Under the pieces are notes generated by a model. That model worked only from the letters and a program-made list of their open reading frames with translations. It did not search any database and was not told the origin of the DNA. Below, one piece after another: positions 55,253 to 64,000 of a stretch of 64,000 nt of DNA (position 1 is the first letter of the stretch; every line of letters starts with the position of its first letter). The translations under genes and the position numbers were made by a program. Origin of the DNA: Marinobacterium nitratireducens (lineage in GTDB: Bacteria > Pseudomonadota > Gammaproteobacteria > Pseudomonadales > Balneatricaceae); NCBI RefSeq assembly GCF_014645375.1, contig NZ_BMLT01000006.1, forward strand, positions 186,001 through 250,000, read 5' to 3'.

Positions 55253-57618
55253 AGATGTCACGACGTTACTTTCGCATCGTAACCGAACACCCGGTCGCGG
55301 TCATGCTGATTGCCCTGCTGCTATGCGCCGCCGCAGCCGCTGGCATTCCGCGGCTGTCCTTCGAGTCGGATCTGCGTATCTACTTCAGCCCTGAAAATCC
55401 GCAGATTCTCTCTCTTGACCGGATGGAGGAGACCTACTCCAAGGTGGACAACGTTCTTTTTGTGCTGGCGCCGAAGAACGGTGTTTTCAATAATCGTGTG
55501 CTGTCGCTGGTGCAGCAACTCACCGCCGACGCCTGGCAGATTCCCTTTTCCAGCCGCGTCGACTCCATCACCAACTTCAAGCACAGCTACGCCGATGGCG
55601 ACGATATTGTCGTCGAAGATCTGGTACCCGACGCCAAGTCGCTGACCCCTGAACAACTGGATGCCGTCCGCCGGGTAGCACTCGAGGACCCGCTGCTGCG
55701 CCATCGCGCCATTGACCCCGATGGCAGGTTCACAGGCATCAATGTCACCATCAATATCCCCAAGGGCAAGGAGCTGACCAGCGTTCCTCTGGTGGTGGAA
55801 CGCGTGCGCGCCCTGGCGGCGGACATACGCGTCCGTTACCCGGATATCGAACTGTATCTCAGTGGCGTGGTGATGATGGACAACGCTTTTGCCGAGGCAT
55901 CGGAGCGGGACATGCAGACGCTGGTGCCGGCAATGCTGGTACTGGCGCTGACCCTGATGGGGCTGATCATGGGTTCCCTGGCCGTGGCCCTGGCGGCACT
56001 TCTGGTGCTGACTTTATCCATCGTCTCCGCGATGGGGCTTGCCGGCTGGCTGGGCATACTGCTCAACCCGGTCAGCATCAACGCGCCGAACATCATTCTT
56101 ATCATCGCCATTTGCGATTGCGTGCACCTGCTCGCGGGGTACCTGCTGGGGCTGCGTAACGGCGAGGACCAAAAGACGGCCATGCTGAACAGCTTGCAGG
56201 GCAACGTCAAACCGATATTGATCACCAGCGTGAGCACCGGCATCGGCTTTCTTTGCCTTAACTCGAGCGAGGCGCCGCCCTTTCGCGACCTCGGGAATAT
56301 CACCGCGCTGGGCGTGCTGGCAGCTTTATTTTTCACCCTTACGATTCTGCCGGCGTTGATGATATTGCTCAGAGCGAAAGTCACGGCCACCGGTAGCAAC
56401 CGCATACAGGGCTGTCTTGACCGGCTGGCGTTGTCGATCACCCGCCATCCGGCACGGTTCGCACTGGGTTCTCTGGCGCTTGCCGTCGGTCTTGGCGCCG
56501 GAATCGCCAAAATCTCTCTCAACGATGAGTTCGTCAAGTACTTCGATGACAGCACCGAGTTTCGTCAACACACGGATTTCATCACCGACAACCTGACGGG
56601 CATCTACTATATCGACTACGCCATCGCCAGTGACACCGACGGCAGCGTCAACGACCCGGATTACCTGCGTACGCTGGATGCCTTCACCGGATGGCTGCGC
56701 CTCCAGGACGAAGTGCTGCACGTCAACAGCATTACCGATATCTACAAGCGTCTGAATCGTAATATGCACGGGGACGACCTGGCGTTCTATCGCCTGCCGG
56801 AGTCTCGCGAGTTGGCGGCGCAGTACCTGCTGATGTATGAAATGTCACTGCCCTACGGTCTGGACCTGCGTGACCGCATCAACACCGGCAAGAACGCGAG
56901 CCGCGTCACCGCCACCCTGAGGAATCTCTCCAGCGCCGAGGTGCTGGCCTTCGACGCGCGTGTACAGGCGTGGTTGCAGGCCCACGATACCGACATCCGC
57001 TTCAGCGAGGGAACCGGTCTCACCCTAATGTTCGCGCAGATCGGCATGCGCAATATCGCCAGCATGCTGACCGGAACGGCCATCGCACTGGTAGTGATTT
57101 CTCTGCTGCTTGTGCTGATATTCCGTTCGCTGAAATACGGGCTGTTGAGCCTGGCGCCGAATCTGCTGCCGGCGCTGGCCGCATTCGGAATCTGGGGGCT
57201 GCTGGTGGGGCAGGTCGGTATGGCGTTGTCCGTTGTCGCGGCCCTGACACTGGGCATCGTGGTGGACGATACCGTGCACATCATAAGCCGTTACCTGCAT
57301 GCACGTCGGGCGCTTGGTTACGACGCCCGTGCCGCAGTGCGATATACCTTTGCCCGCGTCGGTAGCGCGCTGGTCATTACCTCCATCGCACTGAGTGGTG
57401 GCTTTGCGGTGCTGGGTTTTTCGAGTTTCGAAATCAATGCCGGCATGGGTTTGCTCACGGCCCTGGCAATCGCACTGGCCCTGTTGCTGGATCTTACACT
57501 GTTGCCGGCACTGCTGGTGTTGATGGAAGGTTCTCGGCGGGTCGCCAAAAATACCGCGCCGGAGCCGGCCCCAGCCCAATCCCGAAGTGATGCCGTCAAC
57601 GCGATCTCGACTCATTGA
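55249..57618 (+). CDS. MMPL/RND-family transporter
   Basis: 789 residues from the ATG overlapping the NRPS stop (ATGA). Layout is the two-fold RND pattern: helix 1 at about 14-32, a periplasmic domain to about 220, a bundle of helices (about 225-385), helix 7 at about 405, a second periplasmic domain (about 425-610), and a final bundle (about 615-770). VVDDTVHIISRYLHARR in the second bundle is a family mark. MMPL proteins lift lipids or lipopeptides out of the inner membrane; here the cargo is presumably the PKS-NRPS product. Confidence 0.88.
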   Translation: MKMSRRYFRIVTEHPVAVMLIALLLCAAAAAGIPRLSFESDLRIYFSPENPQILSLDRMEETYSKVDNVLFVLAPKNGVFNNRVLSLVQQLTADAWQIPFSSRVDSITNFKHSYADGDDIVVEDLVPDAKSLTPEQLDAVRRVALEDPLLRHRAIDPDGRFTGINVTINIPKGKELTSVPLVVERVRALAADIRVRYPDIELYLSGVVMMDNAFAEASERDMQTLVPAMLVLALTLMGLIMGSLAVALAALLVLTLSIVSAMGLAGWLGILLNPVSINAPNIILIIAICDCVHLLAGYLLGLRNGEDQKTAMLNSLQGNVKPILITSVSTGIGFLCLNSSEAPPFRDLGNITALGVLAALFFTLTILPALMILLRAKVTATGSNRIQGCLDRLALSITRHPARFALGSLALAVGLGAGIAKISLNDEFVKYFDDSTEFRQHTDFITDNLTGIYYIDYAIASDTDGSVNDPDYLRTLDAFTGWLRLQDEVLHVNSITDIYKRLNRNMHGDDLAFYRLPESRELAAQYLLMYEMSLPYGLDLRDRINTGKNASRVTATLRNLSSAEVLAFDARVQAWLQAHDTDIRFSEGTGLTLMFAQIGMRNIASMLTGTAIALVVISLLLVLIFRSLKYGLLSLAPNLLPALAAFGIWGLLVGQVGMALSVVAALTLGIVVDDTVHIISRYLHARRALGYDARAAVRYTFARVGSALVITSIALSGGFAVLGFSSFEINAGMGLLTALAIALALLLDLTLLPALLVLMEGSRRVAKNTAPEPAPAQSRSDAVNAISTH

Positions 57619-57759
57619 ATCGGATGGATTTAAGAGCGGAAATGATGTCTTCGATCACTGCATTCGAGGGCGCTGATCTATTTATAGGCTCAGCGTAGAT
57701 TGAATTCACCTTTTCGTTCTTTCTGTCAGCCATGCTGGTAAATTCTGAGGAGAACACCC

Positions 57760-58542
57760 ATGAAAGAACTGCTGCTGTTGATTACCTTGACAATTCTGCC
57801 GCTATCCGAGGCCCTGGCCGTAAACGCCGAGTCCAAGGGGCTTGCCATCGCCCAGGAAATGGACCGTCGTAACAGCGGTTGGAACGACCAGACCGCCGAT
57901 ATGCAAATGGTTCTGCGCAACGGTCGGGGTGACGAGAGCCATCGCGAGATCCGGGCCCGCACCCTGGAGGTTCAGGGCGATGGCGACAAGTCACTGCATA
58001 TCTTCGACGGTCCCGCCGATGTGCGGGGTACGGCTTTTCTGAGCTTTACCCATGCCACTGATCCTGACGACCAGTGGCTGTACCTGCCGGCCTTGAAACG
58101 GATCAAGCGAATCTCGTCAGCGAACAAGTCCGGACCTTTTATGGGCAGCGAGTTCGCCTACGAGGATATCAGTTCCCAGGAGCTGGAGAAGTACAGCTAC
58201 AAGTGGCTGCGGGACGAGCTTCTGGACGGGCACGAGACCATGGTTGTCGAGCGACATCCAAGCTACGAGCATTCCGGCTATACTAAGCAGGAAATGTGGG
58301 TCGACAAGAACATGTATGAGCCTCTGAAGATCGAGTATTACGACCGAAAAGGGGCGCAGCTAAAAACGGTGACCTTCCACGATTATCAGCAATATTTGGG
58401 TCAGTACTGGCGGCCCGAGCGAATGGAGATGGTGAACCATCAGACTGGGAAAAGTACTACGCTGGAAATTACCAATTACCGATTCCGAACCGGTTTGACG
58501 GCAAGTGACTTTAATCGCAACAGTCTGAAACGGATACGATAG
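57760..58542 (+). CDS. LolA-like outer-membrane lipoprotein-sorting family protein
   Basis: 260 residues: a signal peptide of about 20 residues (ends ALA) and a LolA-like periplasmic fold. DQWLYLPALKRIKRIS, GPFMGSEFAYEDIS and a late RPERMEMVNHQTGKSTTLEI are typical of the RND-associated LolA-like branch, not of true LolA. Such proteins often sit beside MMPL transporters and are thought to carry a lipid across the periplasm. AGGAG precedes the ATG. It is 141 bases after the transporter gene. Confidence 0.86.
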   Translation: MKELLLLITLTILPLSEALAVNAESKGLAIAQEMDRRNSGWNDQTADMQMVLRNGRGDESHREIRARTLEVQGDGDKSLHIFDGPADVRGTAFLSFTHATDPDDQWLYLPALKRIKRISSANKSGPFMGSEFAYEDISSQELEKYSYKWLRDELLDGHETMVVERHPSYEHSGYTKQEMWVDKNMYEPLKIEYYDRKGAQLKTVTFHDYQQYLGQYWRPERMEMVNHQTGKSTTLEITNYRFRTGLTASDFNRNSLKRIR

Positions 58543-58554
58543 AAATACGCGAGC

Positions 58555-59814
58555 ATGAAACAAAACGGATTTGTTCAGCACGCTGCCAACCCGGTTCCGC
58601 CCAGCATTACGTCATCGGCGGCGGGTGGGCAGTGTGCCATCGGGCTGTTGTTGCTGCTGACCTGTGTGCGCTGTTTCGCAGGAGAGTGGTCGGGGTCCGC
58701 TGGAGCGGAATTACGCCTGTTTCCCGAGGATGCCGCCTTCTCCGCACAGGATCATCACAGTAATCTGTCCCTGGTCATCGAGCCCGAATACTACCGGCAG
58801 TGGGACGGGGGTGACCAGAGCCTGTCATTCTCTCCCTTCCTGAGACTGGACCAGCATGATGATCAACGTACCCATTTCGACATACGTGAACTCAGCTGGC
58901 TGAAGGTGACGGACGACTGGGAGCTGCGACTGGGCATTCGCCAGCTGTTCTGGGGGGTTACCGAGTCCCAGCACCTGGTGGATATCGTCAATCAGACCGA
59001 TTTCGTCGAGGACATCGACGACGAAGACAAGCTGGGCCAGCCGATGCTTAATCTCAGCTTCGCGCGTCCCTGGGGCATCCTGGATCTGTTCGTGCTGCCC
59101 GGCTTCCGGGAACGGACCTTTCCTGGCCGTGACGGACGCCTGCGCTTTTCGCTGCCGGTGGATACCGACCGTCCCATCTATGAATCCGGCGCCGAGGAGC
59201 GGCATGTCGACGCCGCGGTACGCTGGTTCCGGACCCTGGGTGATCTGGATATCGGCCTTTATCATTTTTATGGCACTTCACGTGACCCCTTACTAATCCC
59301 GACATTGGACAATGACGGGACCTTGGTATTGCGGCCTCGCTACGACCTGATCAACCAAACGGGTCTGGACCTTCAATTGACGGGCGCGAACACCCTCTGG
59401 AAAGCCGAGGCCATTACCCGCAACGGCCAGGGCGACCGCTATTTCGCCTTCACCGGCGGCTTCGAGTATACCTTCGTCGGAATCGGCGACAGCAGTGCGG
59501 ATCTGGGTGTCCTTTTCGAATATCTGTTCGACGATCGTGGCGAATCTGCGCCGACTCCGTTCGATGATGACCTCTTTTTCGGATTGCGGCTGGGACTGAA
59601 CGATGTCAGTAGCAGTGAATTGCTGGTCGGCACGATTATTGATCGGGAAACGGGGGCCCGACTGACCAATGTCGAGGGCAGCCGTCGGCTGGCACCGGAT
59701 TACAGGCTCAGTCTGATCGGTCGGTTTTTCAGCGACGTTCCGAATGAGGACCAATCGCTGTACGGAATGCGACGGGACAGCTTCATTTCACTTCAGCTGA
59801 CCCGGTATTTCTAG
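58555..59814 (+). CDS. Outer-membrane beta-barrel protein (DUF1302/alginate-export-like)
   Basis: 419 residues with a late signal sequence (hydrophobic part about 28-42, ending RCFA). The rest is alternating beta-strand sequence with many aromatic girdle residues, ending LQLTRYF, whose final Phe is the BAM insertion signal. WELRLGIRQLFWGVTESQHLVDIVNQTDF resembles barrels found with MMPL and LolA-like genes. It starts 12 bases after that gene. I infer an outer-membrane exit or insertion partner for the same cargo. Confidence 0.8.
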   Translation: MKQNGFVQHAANPVPPSITSSAAGGQCAIGLLLLLTCVRCFAGEWSGSAGAELRLFPEDAAFSAQDHHSNLSLVIEPEYYRQWDGGDQSLSFSPFLRLDQHDDQRTHFDIRELSWLKVTDDWELRLGIRQLFWGVTESQHLVDIVNQTDFVEDIDDEDKLGQPMLNLSFARPWGILDLFVLPGFRERTFPGRDGRLRFSLPVDTDRPIYESGAEERHVDAAVRWFRTLGDLDIGLYHFYGTSRDPLLIPTLDNDGTLVLRPRYDLINQTGLDLQLTGANTLWKAEAITRNGQGDRYFAFTGGFEYTFVGIGDSSADLGVLFEYLFDDRGESAPTPFDDDLFFGLRLGLNDVSSSELLVGTIIDRETGARLTNVEGSRRLAPDYRLSLIGRFFSDVPNEDQSLYGMRRDSFISLQLTRYF

Positions 59815-59887
59815 CGACTTCGCCGCTTGAGCGGAGACTGGAGACCCGGTATTGCGGGACGCTTTCGCGGGTGGAATCCAATCACCT

Positions 59888-60682
59888 TTATTCAGTGCTT
59901 TTCGAGCGTTTGCTGTACCGCTGCAGATTATCGTTCAACTCCGAAATGATCTGGGTTGCGGCACTGATGATCTGGTGAGAACCGAAGCCGGCCCGGGTCA
60001 TTTCCCTGTAGAAGGACCTTGCCACTATCCGCGTCATCCTGTCGAGGCGGGAGACCGATCCCATCTGGACCTTATCGCAGACCTTACCGCCGCTCTGCGC
60101 CAGCGCCAGTTGCAGCAGGCGGGAATCCAGTTGATCTCTCAGCTGCAGTGCCTGGATGGTTTTCGCCACGAACAGGCCAATGCTTTCCAGCAGTTCGAGA
60201 TCCTGCTGGTCGAAACTGAGCCGCTGCCGCGGTCCTGCGACCGAGATTACGGCGAAAACCCTGTCGGACACCCGCACGGGAGAGAGCATCATGCAGGTAC
60301 TGCCATAGGGTTGGTTTTCTGTACTGTCATCCCGATCATGTAGCCCCCCGATCAGCAGAGCCTGTCCGTCGGACATGACCTGCCGGACGTCATGGCTGTC
60401 GTGATCTGTGAGGGTTGTCTGCGCCATGTTCGGATCGATGCTGGTAATCGAGGCGACGGGACCGCTTTGGACCTCCTCGGCCAGAAACAGCGTACAGTGC
60501 TCGGCGTCGAATAGCTCCGCCAAAGCGCCGGGAAGTGGTTGCAGCACGTCTTGCAAACAGGTCTTCTCGCTCAGTGACGCAAGTAGTTGCCGTAACGTCC
60601 GCGACGGCTGGGATGCGCTGGAGAGGGATGGGGCGCTGGGACGCTCCGCGAACAAGGGGACTAAAGGGGGCAATATGCTCAT
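59888..60682 (-). CDS. GAF-domain protein
   Basis: 264 residues, soluble. A GAF domain covers about 45-190 (LFDAEHCTLFLAEE to LESIGLFVAKTIQAL), without an attached kinase, cyclase or DNA-binding domain that I can see. A helical C-terminal part (about 200-264, RMTRIVARSFYREMTRAGFGSHQIISAATQIISELNDNL) could be an output or dimer region. It converges on the barrel gene. It may be a regulator or sensor for the cluster, or simply its neighbour. Confidence 0.72.
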   Translation of the reverse strand: MSILPPLVPLFAERPSAPSLSSASQPSRTLRQLLASLSEKTCLQDVLQPLPGALAELFDAEHCTLFLAEEVQSGPVASITSIDPNMAQTTLTDHDSHDVRQVMSDGQALLIGGLHDRDDSTENQPYGSTCMMLSPVRVSDRVFAVISVAGPRQRLSFDQQDLELLESIGLFVAKTIQALQLRDQLDSRLLQLALAQSGGKVCDKVQMGSVSRLDRMTRIVARSFYREMTRAGFGSHQIISAATQIISELNDNLQRYSKRSKSTE

Positions 60683-60924
60683 GGTGTCATCTCCCGGGTG
60701 CTGGTCGGTGGCTGCAGGTGGGAAGACCGCCGCGGTCGGGAACTAAGGGGCCGGAAGGATAACGGCAACCGCAGATGACAGTCAGATGGGACGCCGCAAA
60801 CCCTGGCTTGCATATGCCGCTCTCCGCTGGCCGCCAAAGGCGGTCTTCAGAGTCAGGCTAACGCGGCGACTGCCGGACGGCTGTGAAATGTCACCGGTCA
60901 GGCTGTAAAAAATTGCCCCGGGTT

Positions 60925-60975
60925 CGCCCATGTGCTCTGACGGTATTCCTTGAATACCGTCAGAGCACATGGGCG
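60925..60975. repeat. Perfect 24-bp inverted repeat
   Basis: The arm at 60925-60948 (CGCCCATGTGCTCTGACGG and on) is matched exactly by its complement at 60952-60975, with a 3-base loop (CTT). The surrounding gap 60683-61173 holds no gene I can support. There is no T-run next to it, so it is not an ordinary terminator. Confidence 0.85.
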
Positions 60976-61094
60976 GATGCTGCAATTCGGAACAGGGCTC
61001 GGTGGGCCGCAGGCTGCTTTTCCCTGCAAGAGTACCCTGCGTGATCTTCCCGCGGCAGCGATGATTCTTGGCGAGAACAGTATCATAGCTTAGA

Positions 61095-61124
61095 GCGGGC
61101 CCCATCCGTTCAGGTGGGGCCCGC
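61095..61124 (-). terminator. Strong GC hairpin after the 61174 gene
   Basis: A 10-bp perfect stem (GCGGGCCCCA / TGGGGCCCGC, 10-base loop) about 50 bases beyond the stop of the minus-strand secreted-protein gene. No good T-run follows, so it is a likely but not certain terminator. Confidence 0.5.
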
Positions 61125-61173
61125 GGGTTGCTTCTGACTCTGCCGTGGAAACCTGCGCATCACTCTTGGTTCC

Positions 61174-62046
61174 CTAGTCTTCGCCGTCTTCCCACTTGCT
61201 TTGGCCCAGCCGGGTGAATGCCGTCAGGTAGACGAAGTGCTGGTCGCTCTCCTCGTCGAACTCGACACAGTACTCGGTCGGGAACCAGCCGATGTTCTTG
61301 GCGGCGGTCGGTAGTGCGGGAATGTCGAAGCAGCTGTTCGGGTGACTTTGCAGGAATTCGCGGGTGATCATCGGTTCCCAGAAGCTGATATAGCCGTTCC
61401 AGGTGCCGTAAATCCAGGTATGGGTAAACTCGCCGCCGTTCAGTTCCGGGGCGCCCGACCACAGCAGGTGATTGCCCATGCGCGGTTCCACGGCGCCGGG
61501 CGATATGAAACCGGCGGGATGCTGGCCCGGTGGCAGCGGCCGGGTGGCGGTTTCGAACTGTTCGCAGGTCAGCGGAATGCCCGGGCCGCACATGTCCTGC
61601 GCACTGGGGGGCGTGATGGCGATGCGCTCGAATTCGGAGACGGTGTAGAAGTGAAAGTCGATATGGGGCGGGCGGTAGATGCCGGTCGGAGGCGGGTGCC
61701 CCACCGGGTTCCAGTTCAGGACGATATGCTCGAATCGGGTCGTTTCGGCGATATTCCGGGGCAGGGTGGGACTGCGCTCGTGTCCGCAGCAGTGCCAGAC
61801 AATGTTGCCGTTCTCGTCCAGAATATCGGAGTAGCCGTCACTTTCCTCGGTCGGTGCGTTGTCGAACACGGCGTCATCGAAACGTACGCCCAGCGTTTGC
61901 GGCACGCCATTCTCGACGGCCCCGAAAGCGGTAATGTGGCCGTCACCGAGCGCTACGGGCGCGGTTTCCTCGTAGGAGGTGGGTTTTTCTGCGAAGGCGA
62001 GCACAGGCATCAGCATGGCGAGCGCGGTGGCCATTGAACGTTTCAT
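61174..62046 (-). CDS. Secreted protein, tentatively DUF5602-like
   Basis: 290 residues with a signal peptide of about 19 residues (ends AFA). The mature protein contains GDGHITAFGAVENGVPQTLGVRF, PPHIDFHFYTVSEFERIAI and MGNHLLWSGAPELNG. The His-rich strands (HIDFHFY) are typical of a family I remember as DUF5602, which may bind metal, but I am not certain of the name. There are six Cys in the mature part. The gene is single, and its function is unknown. Confidence 0.65.
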   Translation of the reverse strand: MKRSMATALAMLMPVLAFAEKPTSYEETAPVALGDGHITAFGAVENGVPQTLGVRFDDAVFDNAPTEESDGYSDILDENGNIVWHCCGHERSPTLPRNIAETTRFEHIVLNWNPVGHPPPTGIYRPPHIDFHFYTVSEFERIAITPPSAQDMCGPGIPLTCEQFETATRPLPPGQHPAGFISPGAVEPRMGNHLLWSGAPELNGGEFTHTWIYGTWNGYISFWEPMITREFLQSHPNSCFDIPALPTAAKNIGWFPTEYCVEFDEESDQHFVYLTAFTRLGQSKWEDGED

Positions 62047-62301
62047 CGGTTATCCCTCTTTGCGTAGCGCTTATTGCCACGGTTCAATGTCAACAGGGCC
62101 TGACTGCAAGGCCGACTGAAGTATAGACAGGCCCTGGTGCCGACTGCGATTTCTGAGCCTGCCTGATCGCCGGTTTGCTCTCGTATTCTTCCCAATTCAC
62201 ACTCTTCGGCAATCCGGGCAGTTGGCTGGTGCGTAACAGGAATACATACAGTCAGTCACAGGCTCGGTCCCCCGGGTCTTGAATCAAAAGAGAGTATCGC
62301 G

Positions 62302-63627
62302 ATGAGCCAGACGAATCGAGCCAAAGCCGCCAGGGTGCCACAGAGTCGCTTGTCCCGCCTGGCCGGGCTTGGCTCGCTGGCCGGGGGGATCGCCGGCAAC
62401 CTGTTGGTCGAGGGTGGCCGGCAGCTGGTGCGCGGCGAGCGCCCGGAGCTGATGAACCTGTTGCTGACGCCGGGGAATATGAGCCGCCTGGCGGACCGTT
62501 TGGCGCGGATGCGGGGGGCGGCGATGAAGGTGGGGCAGCTATTGTCGATGGATGCCGGCACTGTGCTGCCGCCGGAGCTTGCGCAGGTGCTGGCGCGGTT
62601 GCAGGCGGATGCCGAGTTTATGCCACAGGCACAGCTGTTCTCGGTGCTGGAAGCCAATTGGGGCAAAGACTGGGAGCAGGACTTCTCCCGCTTTTCGTTC
62701 AGACCGATAGCCGCTGCGTCGATCGGCCAGGTGCACGAGGCGCGCACTGTCGACGCTGAGCATCTTGCGGTCAAGGTACAGTATCCAGGGGTTCGGCGCA
62801 GCATCGACAGCGATATCGACAATGTCTGCTCGCTGTTGCGCATGAGTGGCCTGCTGCCCGCCGAGCTCGATGTGGCGCCGCTGATCGAGGAAGCCCGGCT
62901 GCAGCTCAAGCGGGAGGCTGACTACCGTCGGGAAGGTGAGCAGCTCAGCGCCTACGGGGAAATGTTGAGTCGTTTCCGCAACAGGGATCGGGTACGCCTG
63001 CCGCTATACCATGCCAAACGCTCAACAGCCGATATCCTGTGCATGAGCTTTATGCAGGGGCAGCCCCTGGAGGCCCGGGTTCGGCACCGCAGCGACGAGG
63101 CGGACCGGCTGATGACGCTGTTGCTGGACCTGTTCTTCGCCGAGCTGCTCGAGTTTCAATCTGTACAAACCGATCCCAACCCGGCCAATTATCGGGTGGA
63201 TACGGAGTCCGGCGATTTGATACTGCTGGATTTCGGCGCGGTGCGGGCGTTTTCGCCGGCTTTCGTCCGGGGCTACCGTCGAGCCATCGAAGCGGCGGTG
63301 AGCGAGGACCGCCGGGCGCTGCGTGAGGCCCTCGAGGCGCTGGGGTTCTTTCATCGCGGTAGCGAGGTCGCCAATCTCGATGTCGTTCTGGATATTTTCG
63401 TGCTGGCGGCCGAACCGCTGCGAAGCCCCGGCGCCTATGACTTTGGCAGTTCCGACCTGGCGCGCCGGATTCAGTCCCGGGGGATGTCCGTCAGCCGCGA
63501 TCCTGCCGCCTGGCATACGCCGCCGGCTGACGTGCTGTTCCTGCATCGGAAAATGGGTGGCCTTTACCTGCTGGCGTCCCGTCTCGGAGCCCGGGTGGAC
63601 GTCGGCAGGCTGTTCCAGCATTATTGA
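62302..63627 (+). CDS. AarF/UbiB-type atypical kinase (ABC1 family)
   Basis: 441 residues. The family's KxGQ motif is KVGQLLSMD (near residue 75), the Ala-rich loop is PIAAASIGQVHEA, the ATP-site Lys is in LAVKVQYPG, and QTDPNPANY and LLDFGAVR are the metal-binding motifs. ABC1 kinases support quinone or lipid metabolism; UbiB itself has C-terminal membrane helices that are missing here, so this is a paralogue. It converges with the DCC-family gene and the 3' ends overlap by seven bases. Confidence 0.9.
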   Translation: MSQTNRAKAARVPQSRLSRLAGLGSLAGGIAGNLLVEGGRQLVRGERPELMNLLLTPGNMSRLADRLARMRGAAMKVGQLLSMDAGTVLPPELAQVLARLQADAEFMPQAQLFSVLEANWGKDWEQDFSRFSFRPIAAASIGQVHEARTVDAEHLAVKVQYPGVRRSIDSDIDNVCSLLRMSGLLPAELDVAPLIEEARLQLKREADYRREGEQLSAYGEMLSRFRNRDRVRLPLYHAKRSTADILCMSFMQGQPLEARVRHRSDEADRLMTLLLDLFFAELLEFQSVQTDPNPANYRVDTESGDLILLDFGAVRAFSPAFVRGYRRAIEAAVSEDRRALREALEALGFFHRGSEVANLDVVLDIFVLAAEPLRSPGAYDFGSSDLARRIQSRGMSVSRDPAAWHTPPADVLFLHRKMGGLYLLASRLGARVDVGRLFQHY

Positions 63628-64000
63628 CGGGGCTGTGCGGTGCAGCACGTCCGGCATCGACGCCGATAGCGCCATGCGGCGAAGCGGGTGTAGAGCCATT
63701 CCAGTGGCCGGGTGAGATGGCACCGCTCGATCAGCGCCGCCAGCCAGCGATAGCGCGGCAAGGCCCGCCAGATGACCAAAAACGCGTTTATACCGGTGCT
63801 GATCTCTCCACCGGCCTCCAGCGCATGGAGCCGGCGCATCGCTTCGTCCGGGGTGATGCCTGCAGCATCGAGCGCCGCACCGTTGCGATGAATATCGCGC
63901 CAGTCAACGGCGCAGGCACGGTCGAGCCGGCGGTAGTGGCCGATCTCACGCCGGCATAGGGGGCAGCTGCCGTCGTAGAAAACGATCGGTTTCGCAGTGG
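63621..64000 (-). CDS. DCC-family (DUF393) thiol-disulfide-like protein, partial
   Basis: The frame runs off the right edge, so only the C-terminal 126 or so residues are seen. Read from the edge it starts KPIVFYDGSCPLCRREIGHY, which has the family mark DGxCxxC, and then WRDIHRNGAALDAAGITPDEAMRRLHAL, typical of DUF393. These proteins resemble thioredoxin-fold oxidoreductases. The C-terminal tail is very Arg-rich (AAWRYRRRCRTCC). Probably nearly complete, lacking only a few N-terminal residues. Confidence 0.83.
   Translation of the reverse strand, partial: TAKPIVFYDGSCPLCRREIGHYRRLDRACAVDWRDIHRNGAALDAAGITPDEAMRRLHALEAGGEISTGINAFLVIWRALPRYRWLAALIERCHLTRPLEWLYTRFAAWRYRRRCRTCCTAQPRQ

Overview
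The window is chromosomal DNA from a GC-rich gammaproteobacterium. FtsA, FtsZ, DsbB, OxyR, LpxR, PotF and CbpA/CbpM all read as typical gammaproteobacterial versions. I cannot place it to genus from sequence alone; an aquatic Pseudomonadales/Oceanospirillales-type host is a guess.

Region 1 (1-27.5 kb) is ordinary core genome. It holds a putrescine-type ABC transporter (potFGHI, minus strand), an EVE-domain protein, a CHASE-GGDEF diguanylate cyclase, cbpA-cbpM, a GhrA-like reductase, a Glu/Leu-type dehydrogenase, lpxR-dsbB, and an oxyR-ydbH-ynbE-ydbL run. After these come a rubrerythrin/Fe-S protein/DUF3501 peroxide-defence set, an O-methyltransferase, an RCK potassium channel, rmuC, a gamma-glutamylcyclotransferase-like gene, and an ftsA-ftsZ pair standing away from any other dcw gene. 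A telomere-like inverted heptamer array (10288-10372) and three evenly spaced 19-bp palindromes upstream of ftsA (24031-24114) are the odd features here.

Region 2 (27.3-31 kb) is a scar. It has a partial tRNA-Ser copy and an intact tRNA-Ser(GGA), a dead tyrosine recombinase fused to an IS3 transposase remnant, a broken sodium/proline symporter, and a secreted 536-residue protein of unknown function with one CXXCH motif. It looks like the end of an old tRNA-integrated island.

Region 3 (31-39.1 kb) looks like one signalling unit: a cAMP-receptor-type regulator, a CHASE2 class III adenylate cyclase, and an 1122-residue FecR-TPR-outer-membrane-barrel protein with a perfect hairpin just upstream of its ribosome binding site, followed by a small lipoprotein.

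Region 4 (39.2-43.2 kb) is AT-rich and accessory: an IS30 remnant, a 37-residue secreted cysteine-rich peptide with a membrane-anchored partner, and a three-gene secreted operon. The first gene of that operon is a DUF6345-type protein with a caspase-like His/Cys pair, and the second carries a propeptide-like segment.

Region 5 (43.4-60.7 kb) is a biosynthesis and export cluster: a Sfp-type phosphopantetheinyl transferase, a one-module type I PKS (KS-AT-DH-ER*-KR-ACP), a C-A-PCP-TE NRPS predicted to load serine and carrying a cysteine in the thioesterase nucleophile position, an MMPL/RND transporter, a LolA-like periplasmic protein, an outer-membrane barrel, and a GAF protein. The simplest reading is a short acyl-serine-type lipid that is made at the inner membrane and carried to the outer membrane.

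Region 6 (61-64 kb) returns to ordinary genes: a secreted protein, an AarF/UbiB-type kinase and a DCC-family protein cut by the window edge.
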